The notes beneath the pieces are model-generated. The model was given only the letters and a program-made list of their open reading frames with translations, did no database searches and was not told where the DNA came from. The translations under genes were made by a program, and so were the position numbers. Shown piece by piece: positions 9,601 to 15,438 of a stretch of 19,162 bases of DNA (its first letter is position 1; every line of letters begins with the position of its first letter). This DNA is from Bacillota bacterium (lineage in GTDB: Bacteria; Bacillota; Clostridia; Saccharofermentanales; DTU023): the NCBI GenBank assembly GCA_023388605.1, contig JAEWFX010000065.1, positions 1 to 19,162 of the forward strand, read 5' to 3'.

Positions 9601-9825
9601 GAGTTTTTCGCTTTTGCTCAAAACTATAGGCGAGTATTTTATATGCTCAACCACGAAGAAAATACCTGGTCAGGTGAGATCGCTGATTATGATCTGAGCG
9701 GTTATCGCCTGCGTATATACGATGCACAGGGTAAAATATTGACTGACAAAATTTTACGACAGACTCCAAGTGCTATAGAGGTAGAGCCCGGTTGTACTGT
9801 TTGTTTGTCTGGGAGTGTCCAATGA
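6679..9825 (+). CDS. Large membrane-anchored extracytoplasmic protein (propeller-like and carbohydrate-binding-like regions)
   Basis: A 1048-residue protein I cannot assign to a named family. Residues 1-16 are basic and about 17-38 form one hydrophobic segment without an obvious cleavage site, so it is probably an N-terminal anchor with the rest outside. NLLYNGDFDLPN near residues 73-84 resembles the opening of CBM4/9-type jelly-roll modules. Roughly 145-480 has repeated short strands such as GKIYYSEDLSSWQEI and GCIYLTEDAGENWESI, like BNR/YCF48-type beta-propellers. After a Ser/Glu-rich linker, SPLYRLSFRARSLGE recalls a second CBM-like fold. The last 350 residues resemble a glycosidase-type barrel plus C-terminal beta-sandwich, but I see no convincing catalytic pair. 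There is no Shine-Dalgarno site before the ATG, which lies one base after the upstream stop, so coupling is likely. A wall-polymer binding or sensing role is inference. Confidence 0.7.
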   Translation: MLRLPFVYRYSRYRTRVLFFGSLLGCLLAVGIFLGVVTFKQDRSARLTFSVSNDALSGQLAATGMNVPVHSDNLLYNGDFDLPNLHVSYRLVHSQGSEVFALSEEDSPLSPQLFVGGQAEIISDQVENQPSSEYQVQSVTNTIYTEAQSLAWPTNLAQPVDWQAFALQGTKFYAVGSKRQLVSIDQTSTLYVSPSKDEIISLSTLGNGIVLLDAAGKIYYSEDLSSWQEIELPADAHIRHLVTENNKSNPTFIAVGDRGKILRGKLSAGEIVVTAVKGPGEANLHYVVANDNLFYLIGEDNTIWQLNSQDQIKILSTGFSSEQWVLADANQHTLLAVSQSGRVIVRQGNQSFRELALEQLQSLYRRDMTEAEEQGKITYKLRADIIACAVLSDQQWLLQDDRGCIYLTEDAGENWESIEDNENFSEMLEGTALDMSSVKIKRLNQNSVLVIDAAGQAASISSGLSIKLNSTVKSTNKKSEQILLRSHAVCPSFNLLANERQNLLEDRPFIEGEWYCSPDLEYAFQERSERINSLELSLKPIDKAVGSKSSINESDDSNSTSSEGREEAETGIFTEHRLADDLSVAPRSLRQFFGTDQLAGLKESPLYRLSFRARSLGEKSAIKIQWLDFATDITGIEQEIDNEDKLYSFNVVIPESATDKLSEDRHPSLQIELPEEDVVIDELELRAVAHKGSNQENSPLCLRFSEVIDAGYGWLSTCTQNVFTLRKYLKIEPQLSISDQLAPYLSADQSVPWLRLSSGMSESELTDLMAYLLSVDGEFAELRAQTGMSGNYLDYFPQLILEFTDARQYLRDDAQRRQNINRLINTLSRTPEYNKYHQRIILIDGMNYDNISLRTRADYPLLTVHTDAKSLIESKKRASFLPEGWSERQVMNNDYRLAILEREQSSTDFLSELSLALNLRGEYTYSELLPDTIATSAVSCLSELAGAHRLRVDTSLNRRYLEAEFNVSDDMPHLEFFAFAQNYRRVFYMLNHEENTWSGEIADYDLSGYRLRIYDAQGKILTDKILRQTPSAIEVEPGCTVCLSGSVQ

Positions 9826-10601
9826 TGGAACAAAAGATGGAAAAGAAAAGTCTTGATGATAATGTGAAGGCGACAGCTGAACAGCCAGTGGTTCGATGTG
9901 ATCAGATCTCCTTTGCTTACCATAAAATACCAGTTTTGAGTGGTATAGATCTCAAGGTAGGTAAATCCAGTCTCACTGTATTGCTCGGCGCTAACGGAGC
10001 AGGGAAAAGCACCTTGATGAAACTCCTACTCGGAGAATTACATCCCTCACAAGGGTGCGTCGAACTTTTCGGTACATGTGCTACAAAATTTAAGGATTGG
10101 CATCGCATCAGTTATCTGCCGCAGAATGCACTTGAACGCAATCAATCTTTCCCTGCCAATGTCTTTGAGATAGTTAGAGCTCATCTCTATTCTGTACGCA
10201 AACGTGACAATCTAAGAGGTCGTGATATCGATGCTAAAGTTTACGATGCCCTAGAGATGGTGGGAATGCGTGATTACGCTAAGCGTCAGATATCTCGCCT
10301 TTCTGGTGGTCAGCAGCAACGTGTGATGTTGGCTGGTGTTCTCGCTGCTGGCAGCGATCTCTTGCTCTTAGACGAGCCTACCACCGGTGTCGATCGTCAG
10401 ACTGTCGTAGAGTTATACGAATTATTGAGAAAACTCTGCCATGAACACGACCTCACCATTCTCTTGATCACTCATGACACTTCACAGGCGGTCATGTATG
10501 CAGACGAGGTATATTGTCTTGAAGATGGTACCTTAGTCGAGCTATCTCCTGAGCAGATCGCCTATGAACATGAACATAAACACAAGCATCCACATCTATA
10601 A
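9822..10601 (+). CDS. znuC: Metal (zinc/manganese-type) ABC transporter ATP-binding protein
   Basis: The ATPase of an ABC metal importer, acting on the inner face of the membrane with the permease encoded next. Visible parts are Walker A GANGAGKS, Q-loop region SYLPQNA, signature LSGGQQQRV, Walker B LLLLDEPTTGVD and H-loop LITHD. The C-terminus EHEHKHKHPHL is His-rich, which favours zinc over iron or manganese but does not prove it. I start at ATG 9822 because it overlaps the upstream stop (ATGA) and has GGGAG 6 bases before it; an in-frame TTG at 9792 would add ten residues with no ribosome site. The length of 259 residues is normal. No gene for the periplasmic-type binding protein is adjacent. 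Confidence 0.88.
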   Translation: MMEQKMEKKSLDDNVKATAEQPVVRCDQISFAYHKIPVLSGIDLKVGKSSLTVLLGANGAGKSTLMKLLLGELHPSQGCVELFGTCATKFKDWHRISYLPQNALERNQSFPANVFEIVRAHLYSVRKRDNLRGRDIDAKVYDALEMVGMRDYAKRQISRLSGGQQQRVMLAGVLAAGSDLLLLDEPTTGVDRQTVVELYELLRKLCHEHDLTILLITHDTSQAVMYADEVYCLEDGTLVELSPEQIAYEHEHKHKHPHL

Positions 10602-10610
10602 GGAGGGCAA

Positions 10611-11411
10611 ATGTTTCACCATATTTTTATGCAACGAGCTCTTTTGGTAGGAGCGGTTTTGGCCTTAGCTCTACCTTGTATCGGTCTGATGGTGGTCTTA
10701 CGCAAACAATCACTGATCGGTGATGCCCTTTCCCACAACGCTTTGGCAGGTGTGGCAACTGGTTTGATGTTAGGCTTCAATCCTTTAGTGGGTGCCATGA
10801 TGATGAGTATAGTATCAGCATTCAGCATCGAATATTTCCGCAAAAAGATGGGGCGTTATTCTGAGATGGCGATCGCTGTAGTGCTGTCATCCGGCATAGG
10901 TCTTGCCAGTATTCTTTCAGATTTCGTACCCGCAGGATCTAATTTCAACAGTTTTCTCTTCGGCAGTATCATAGCCGTATCACATTCCGAAGCGGTATTG
11001 ACAGTGGTGATCTGTAGTTTAGTGATAGTGCTCTTCAAGTTGTTATATCAGGCTCTGTTTTTACTAGCTTACTCTCCGCAGCAGGCCCGTCTCACAGGTG
11101 TCAATGTGAGCTTGACGGAGTTCGCTTTTATCTTGATGACAGCCATCACAGTATCATTAGCTTCACGTACAGTCGGCGCTTTGGTGGTCACATCTTTCAT
11201 GATTATCCCTGTCGCCTGCGCCATGCAATTGTGTAATAGTTTTCGCTCCACCTTATTTACTTCGATCGCTTTGTCTGAGACCTTCGTTTTGAGTGGCTTA
11301 GTGGCTTCTTATAAATTAGGCCTAAAACCAGGCGGAACTTTTGTCTTGCTCTCCGTGGTATGTCTTCTTTTGATCACTGTGGGTAAGCGTTTATTTATGA
11401 ACGCTCAGTGA
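10611..11411 (+). CDS. znuB: Metal ABC transporter permease (ABC-3 family)
   Basis: A 266-residue membrane protein with about eight or nine transmembrane segments, matching the ABC-3 permease family (ZnuB/MntB/TroC). The family-typical early segment MVVLRKQSLIGDALSHNALAGV is well conserved, as are the ARLTGV loop that contacts the ATPase and the SRTVGALVVTSFMIIPVACA block. A strong AAGGAGGG site sits 9 bases after the ATPase stop. It should form the channel with the preceding ATPase; zinc or manganese is the likely cargo. A solute-binding protein must be encoded elsewhere, unless an unrelated protein replaces it. Confidence 0.9.
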   Translation: MFHHIFMQRALLVGAVLALALPCIGLMVVLRKQSLIGDALSHNALAGVATGLMLGFNPLVGAMMMSIVSAFSIEYFRKKMGRYSEMAIAVVLSSGIGLASILSDFVPAGSNFNSFLFGSIIAVSHSEAVLTVVICSLVIVLFKLLYQALFLLAYSPQQARLTGVNVSLTEFAFILMTAITVSLASRTVGALVVTSFMIIPVACAMQLCNSFRSTLFTSIALSETFVLSGLVASYKLGLKPGGTFVLLSVVCLLLITVGKRLFMNAQ

Positions 11412-11426
11412 GTTTTGAGAGCGACG

Positions 11427-12572
11427 ATGATTTCTACAGCAAAATCAGCGGTCAATAACAGATACTCAGGTATCGAGCTGCTAAAAATCATAGCGATGTT
11501 TTTGATCGTCTTATCGCATGTCACGCAGACTTTGGGTTGGCAAGCTCAGGCAGTCAGTGTTCACTACGCCTATAAATTGAGTCAGGCTTCGACAGACTGG
11601 AATGTACCGATATTAGCTTGGTTTCGTATATTCGGTGCACAAGGCAATCTGCTCTTCTTTATCTGTTCGGCGTGGTTCTTGGTCGATAGCCCTAAAGTCA
11701 AAGCTGAGAAGATCTTTCATATGCTGGCCGATGTTTGGGTGATCAATGCTCTGTTTTTGACGGTATTTCTATGTGCTGATCCTTTCTCGCTGTCTTACCG
11801 CGATGTCAAGATGTCATTGTTGCCGACTTCTTTTGCCTTGAATTGGTATATCACCTGTTATATTTTGCTTTACTTGATCCATGTAGAGTTAAATTACCTG
11901 CTCGATCATTTGAGTCAGCAAAAACATCTGGCTTATACGGCGATGATGATTCTGTTGTATGTCTTGGTGCCATATCTCAAGCCAGGTCTGTTTTTCGTAT
12001 CTGCTCTAATCGAGTTTATCGTCATCTATTTCACCATCGCTTATCTGAAAAAATACTTACCCGGATTCTGTAGTGACAAAGTTAAGAACAAACGTCTATT
12101 GTTGATTTGTTTTATACTCTTACCCTGCTTGATTCTGCTGACTAATTATTTAGGTTTGAACTATGAGTACTTTCGCAATGAATTATTGCGTTGGGGAGGA
12201 AATACTGCACCCATACTATTGTTGACGGCGATCGCTGCCTTCAATCTTTGTGAAAAGATGAAATTCGTCAACGTAACTGTCAATAGCTGTGCGAGTTTAT
12301 TGTTTTTAGTCTATTTGATCCACGAAAACTACTTGGTGCGAATCTTCTTACGACCACACATCTGGGGGAGTATTATCGGACGCTTTGGTCAAATCAATAT
12401 CATCGTACTCACTATTATTTATTCCATAGGTTTATTTGTAGTATCCATTCTGTTAGCTTATTTGTATAAAGCTATTTTACAAACCACCATTCATAGATTG
12501 AGTGAAGGCCTACTTAAACGTTTAGCTAGAATTTACTCTACGCTCAGAGATGAGTTTTTGAACTTAAGTTGA
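11427..12572 (+). CDS. Acyltransferase 3 family membrane protein
   Basis: A 381-residue integral membrane protein with about ten hydrophobic segments. The N-terminal motif YSGIELLKIIAMFLIVLSHV carries the catalytic-type His of the acyltransferase 3 (OafA/WecH-like) family. Members O-acylate sugars of surface polysaccharides, wall teichoic acids or peptidoglycan; the substrate cannot be read from sequence. I prefer ATG 11427, preceded by GAGAG, over an in-frame TTG at 11415 that lacks a ribosome site. The gene begins 15 bases after the permease stop and runs into the alanyl-tRNA editing gene with almost no gap, so all are probably co-transcribed. Confidence 0.88.
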   Translation: MISTAKSAVNNRYSGIELLKIIAMFLIVLSHVTQTLGWQAQAVSVHYAYKLSQASTDWNVPILAWFRIFGAQGNLLFFICSAWFLVDSPKVKAEKIFHMLADVWVINALFLTVFLCADPFSLSYRDVKMSLLPTSFALNWYITCYILLYLIHVELNYLLDHLSQQKHLAYTAMMILLYVLVPYLKPGLFFVSALIEFIVIYFTIAYLKKYLPGFCSDKVKNKRLLLICFILLPCLILLTNYLGLNYEYFRNELLRWGGNTAPILLLTAIAAFNLCEKMKFVNVTVNSCASLLFLVYLIHENYLVRIFLRPHIWGSIIGRFGQINIIVLTIIYSIGLFVVSILLAYLYKAILQTTIHRLSEGLLKRLARIYSTLRDEFLNLS

Positions 12573-12574
12573 TT

Positions 12575-13810
12575 ATGGATTTTTCTGAATTATATTACCT
12601 TGAGCCGATGCGCTCTGAATTCACTGCCCAGGTATTATCCTGTGAACCGTACAAAGATAGTAGCTACGCGGTGACCTTGAGTCGCACTTGTTTCTATCCT
12701 GAAGGAGGTGGACAAGTAGGTGACCGTGGTGTGTTGAACTCTGATGAATTACGAGTAGAGGTCTTAGATACCCGTTATCGCGGTGAAGACATCATTCATA
12801 TTGTAGATCAGCCACTACCTGTCAATAGCGAAGTTGAAGGCAAAATAGATTTTGCTAGACGCTTTGATCTGATGCAGCAGCACAGTGGTGAACATATTGT
12901 TTCTGGACTAGTGCACAGTCAGTATGGTTATCACAATGTAGGTTTTCACCTCACAGATAAGTACATGACTTTTGATTTTGACGGGCCTCTAGATATTGAA
13001 CAATTGCTGGAGCTAGAGCGAAGAGCTAATCAGCGTGTCCAACAGAATATCCCCATAGAGATTCTCTATCCTACAACTGAAGAGCTCGCCAACATTCACT
13101 ACCGCAGCAAAAAACCACTATCTGCACCTATACGCATCGTCCACATCGCCGATACTGATACCTGTGCTTGTTGTGGCACACATGTTGCGAACACAGGCGA
13201 AGTGGGGATGATAGTTTTTGAGAACTGGGAGAAATACAAGAGTGGCATTCGTCTCTATGCAAGCTGTGGTCAGCGTGCTCTTAACTATGTACAAGAACAA
13301 CGTCACATATTGAAGACGACAGCTGAAAATTTTTCGACGCATTACAGTAAGCTACCACAGATCTTGGCGAAGCAAGCAAATGAATTCACAGCTGTAGATG
13401 AAGCTAGAAAGGCTTTGGCCGAGCGAGTGATCGAAGATCATCTGACTGAGATTCAACGCCTTGAGCAGATCCGTAATTTATCTCTCGTAGGCAGCACGCA
13501 ATCACGTATGTATTTTTCGCATGAGATCTGGATCACAGATCTCTTGAATGCGGTTGAAATGCGTCGTGCAGCTACTTTACTAGCTGATTATCTACCTCGT
13601 TTCGCGATGGTTATGTCGCCACAAGCCCCCGACGAGTATCAATTTGTACTCTCTGCTAGACAATTACCTCTGCGGACACTGTTGAAGGATTTACAACAGA
13701 AGATCAATATCAAGGGTGGTGGCAGCGACCATCTGATCACAGGCAAAGTTAGCGGTGACAGTGATAGAATAGTAGCAGCAATCGAAGAAACTTTACTCAT
13801 GGAGGATTGA
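12575..13810 (+). CDS. AlaX-type alanyl-tRNA editing protein with DHHA1 domain
   Basis: A trans-editing hydrolase expected to remove Ser (or Gly) from mischarged tRNA-Ala. At 411 residues it is a long AlaX form. The N-terminal beta-barrel has the PEGGGQVGDRG motif; the editing domain has zinc ligands His103 and His107 (HSGEH) and Cys199 and His203 (in CACCGTH). The C-terminal part ends with the DHHA1 signature KGGGSDHLITGK, used for tRNA binding in AlaRS. The aminoacylation domain is absent, so it is not AlaRS itself. The ATG at 12575 lies 3 bases after the upstream stop; an in-frame TTG two codons earlier overlaps that stop. No strong ribosome site is seen, so coupling is likely. Confidence 0.9.
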   Translation: MDFSELYYLEPMRSEFTAQVLSCEPYKDSSYAVTLSRTCFYPEGGGQVGDRGVLNSDELRVEVLDTRYRGEDIIHIVDQPLPVNSEVEGKIDFARRFDLMQQHSGEHIVSGLVHSQYGYHNVGFHLTDKYMTFDFDGPLDIEQLLELERRANQRVQQNIPIEILYPTTEELANIHYRSKKPLSAPIRIVHIADTDTCACCGTHVANTGEVGMIVFENWEKYKSGIRLYASCGQRALNYVQEQRHILKTTAENFSTHYSKLPQILAKQANEFTAVDEARKALAERVIEDHLTEIQRLEQIRNLSLVGSTQSRMYFSHEIWITDLLNAVEMRRAATLLADYLPRFAMVMSPQAPDEYQFVLSARQLPLRTLLKDLQQKINIKGGGSDHLITGKVSGDSDRIVAAIEETLLMED

Positions 13811-13811
13811 G

Positions 13812-14354
13812 ATGCGGATCGGAATAATCAGTGATACACACGGAGATCTACGTGCTTTTGAGCGGGCTTTAGAGGTGATGGGAGAATGCGAATACTACCT
13901 TCACACTGGCGATGTACTCTACCACGGTCCACGCAACCGTCTACCAGATGGATATGGCCCTGCGGAATTAGCTGAGCGTCTCAAACAAATGCAAAACATC
14001 TTTTTCGTTCACGGTAATTGTGATGCCGATGTCGATGAGACTGTCACTGGACATGATCTCAGCTACGCCAAACGTGTTGTAGAATTGGACGGAACGAGAT
14101 TCTATCTCATACATGGCTATTTAGAGAGTGTCGAGAGCCGTATTCGCCAAGCAGCAGAAGCAGGAGCACATGTGTTGATCTACGGTCACACTCACGTCAA
14201 AGAATTGTATCCTGCATCAGGCATGATCTGTCTTAATCCAGGTAGCTGTTCTTTGCCCAAAGATGGAGAGCCTTCCTGTGCTGTGTACGAAAATAATACA
14301 GTGTCGTTGCTCTCGTTAGTGGATGGACGCTGTATAAGCTCTCTGAGTCTATAA
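13812..14354 (+). CDS. YfcE/MJ0936-type metallophosphoesterase
   Basis: A 180-residue calcineurin-like phosphodiesterase of the YfcE family. All metal-binding motifs are present in order: ISDTHGD, HTGDVLYHGP, VHGNCDAD, IHGY and YGHTH, followed by NPGS. Such enzymes hydrolyse phosphodiesters in test assays and the natural substrate is generally unknown. GGAGG at 13801-13805 sits 6 bases before the ATG, one base after the upstream stop. It is the last gene of the long series and is followed after 47 bases by a strong hairpin with a T-run. Confidence 0.93.
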   Translation: MRIGIISDTHGDLRAFERALEVMGECEYYLHTGDVLYHGPRNRLPDGYGPAELAERLKQMQNIFFVHGNCDADVDETVTGHDLSYAKRVVELDGTRFYLIHGYLESVESRIRQAAEAGAHVLIYGHTHVKELYPASGMICLNPGSCSLPKDGEPSCAVYENNTVSLLSLVDGRCISSLSL

Positions 14355-14401
14355 TTAGCAAATCTGACAACAAAAATAGTTTCTTAATTGTAAATATGTA
14401 C

Positions 14402-14440
14402 AAAATGTCAAGAGGATACGATATTCTGCTTGACATTTTT
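14402..14440 (+). terminator. Rho-independent terminator after the phosphoesterase gene
   Basis: AAAATGTCAAG (14402-14412) and CTTGACATTTT (14429-14439) are perfect 11-base inverted copies separated by 16 bases, ending in a run of T. This fits termination of the long operon. The stem is AT-rich at its base and the loop is large, so efficiency is uncertain. The 3' arm contains the TTGACA box of the promoter described next, so the same bases may serve two roles. Confidence 0.65.
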
Positions 14441-14458
14441 ATGCATAGAGCATAAATT
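14430..14458 (+). promoter_or_regulatory. Sigma-A-type promoter for the structured RNA
   Basis: A perfect -35 TTGACA (14430-14435), a 17-base spacer and TAAATT (14453-14458, four of six matches to TATAAT). The expected start, about seven bases downstream near 14465, coincides with the first base of the long-range closing helix of the RNA below. This agreement supports both calls. Confidence 0.6.
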
Positions 14459-14464
14459 AAAACC

Positions 14465-14871
14465 AAGCTTCAGGGAATTACAGAAGTGAACTGAAACTAT
14501 CCATATGCGAAGAGCATTAGGAAATGGCAACTTGAAACCTATAGACCCCGGCAGACAGTGATGTTGCAAGTGAGTGATTCTTCTTCTATCTGGTTATAGT
14601 TCATGTCTGCGAGATGTAGTAGTACGTTTGGCATTAGTCTTAGAATGATGTTGGCGGGTCGATGAAGGTTGCAGCTCGACGTTCGGACTGCGAGGACAGT
14701 AAGCGAGAATACAGGGATCAGACGCACTGTTCAATGATTCGTAAGTTCGACTGGTTGAGTAAAAAAGTTTCTATAGGAAGTTCGGGGAATGATGGTTCGC
14801 TGAAGCTTTTTAATTGCATGATTTTGCTTGATGATTAGAAAGTCTAAGAGGTCAGTATTGACCTCTTTTTT
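14465..14871 (+). ncRNA. Unclassified structured RNA of about 400 nt
   Basis: This gap holds no convincing gene but looks like a discrete RNA gene with promoter and terminator. AAGCTTCAG at 14465-14473 pairs perfectly with CTGAAGCTT at 14800-14808 and would close a 344-nt fold. Inside are a hairpin at 14501-14527 (CCATATGC with GCAT and ATGG, six-base bulge), one at 14551-14610 (GCAGACA with TGTCTGC), one at 14658-14680 (GTCGA with TCGAC) and one at 14694-14732 (GGACAGT-GCG with CGC-ACTGTTC, including one G-U pair). Long-range candidates are GAAACT 14493-14498 with AGTTTC 14766-14771 and CCTATAG 14538-14544 with CTATAGG 14771-14777. I find neither the conserved cores of RNase P RNA, tmRNA or SRP RNA nor a T-box or a familiar riboswitch, so I leave the class open. 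The minus-strand alternative lacks a T-run terminator. Confidence 0.6.
14846..14871 (+). terminator. Rho-independent terminator of the structured RNA
   Basis: AAGAGGTCA (14846-14854) pairs with TGACCTCTT (14859-14867) around a GTAT loop, and six T residues end at 14871. The T-run is on the plus strand, so it terminates the RNA gene. Read from the minus strand it follows the HPRT-like gene by about 20 bases, but only a broken T-tract comes after the stem there, so it may work weakly in both directions. Confidence 0.85.
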
Positions 14872-14892
14872 GTTTATAGATTGGTTATTGTT

Positions 14893-15420
14893 CTACTGTA
14901 GCTTAGCGATAAAGGGCAAATCTCTGGCCTGTTCGTGATGATCCATACCGTAGCCGATCAGGCGGGTGTAGTCGATATCAAAGCCGATATAGCGTGGTTC
15001 TAGATCGATCAATAATTGATCTCGATTAAAGAGTAGAGTAAACAGCTCTAGGCTAGCAGGATTATATTTTTGCAGGTGTTGTAGCATGAAATTTGTCGTC
15101 AGACCAGTGCGTACAATATCTTCGAGCACTAGCACATGTCGATTGCTGATATCCAAATTAATATCGCGTATTACTTCTATGCCTTTCTGTTGGTTGCCGT
15201 TGAGTGGGCTGATAGCGATCACCTCGATGAGCACAGACTTGCTGAGGTAGCGCGCGAGATCGCACAGCAGAGGGAGTGAACCTTTAAGCATGGCGATCAA
15301 AATCAATTCTTTATCACGGTAGTCTTCATCGATTTGCCTAGCTAGTTCTTGCAGACGTTTCTGAATGTCTTCAGCACTGTAGACAACTTGATAATTTTCG
15401 GGATTCTTATAGTCTGTCAT
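14893..15420 (-). CDS. HPRT-like phosphoribosyltransferase with altered active site
   Basis: A 175-residue protein of the hypoxanthine-guanine phosphoribosyltransferase family, whose members make IMP or GMP from a purine base and PRPP. It aligns along its whole length: LKGSLPLLCDLAR, VLVLEDIVRTGLT (PRPP loop), YIGFDIDYTRLIGYGMD and DLPFIAKL. Three usual features differ. The PRPP loop normally reads EDI(I/V)D(T/S)G; here the catalytic Asp is Arg104. The Lys that contacts the purine O6 is Glu141. The flexible SSYG loop is replaced by SPLNG near residue 71. It may have another substrate or a regulatory role, as in PyrR; ordinary salvage activity is doubtful (inference). It follows the kinase/nuclease-like gene by 18 bases with an AGAGGAAG site. 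Confidence 0.85.
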   Translation of the reverse strand: MTDYKNPENYQVVYSAEDIQKRLQELARQIDEDYRDKELILIAMLKGSLPLLCDLARYLSKSVLIEVIAISPLNGNQQKGIEVIRDINLDISNRHVLVLEDIVRTGLTTNFMLQHLQKYNPASLELFTLLFNRDQLLIDLEPRYIGFDIDYTRLIGYGMDHHEQARDLPFIAKLQ

Positions 15421-15438
15421 AGCTTCCTCTTGAGTCGG

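Noticed and set aside
9792..9821. Ten extra N-terminal residues of the ABC ATPase from TTG 9792
   Set aside because: ATG 9822 has a GGGAG site and the usual stop-start overlap; the extension is inside the upstream gene with no ribosome site.
14539..14727. A 62-codon minus-strand reading frame in the same region
   Set aside because: No ribosome site or family resemblance; chance open frame opposite the RNA.
14465..14808. RNase P RNA or tmRNA
   Set aside because: Despite the size and terminal helix, I find neither the GAGGAAAGTCC-type core and its 3' partner of RNase P nor the tRNA-like ends, CCA and tag frame of tmRNA.
14662..14838. A 58-codon plus-strand reading frame inside the structured RNA region
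   Set aside because: No ribosome site, no recognisable protein pattern, and its bases are part of the hairpin and closing-helix pairings.
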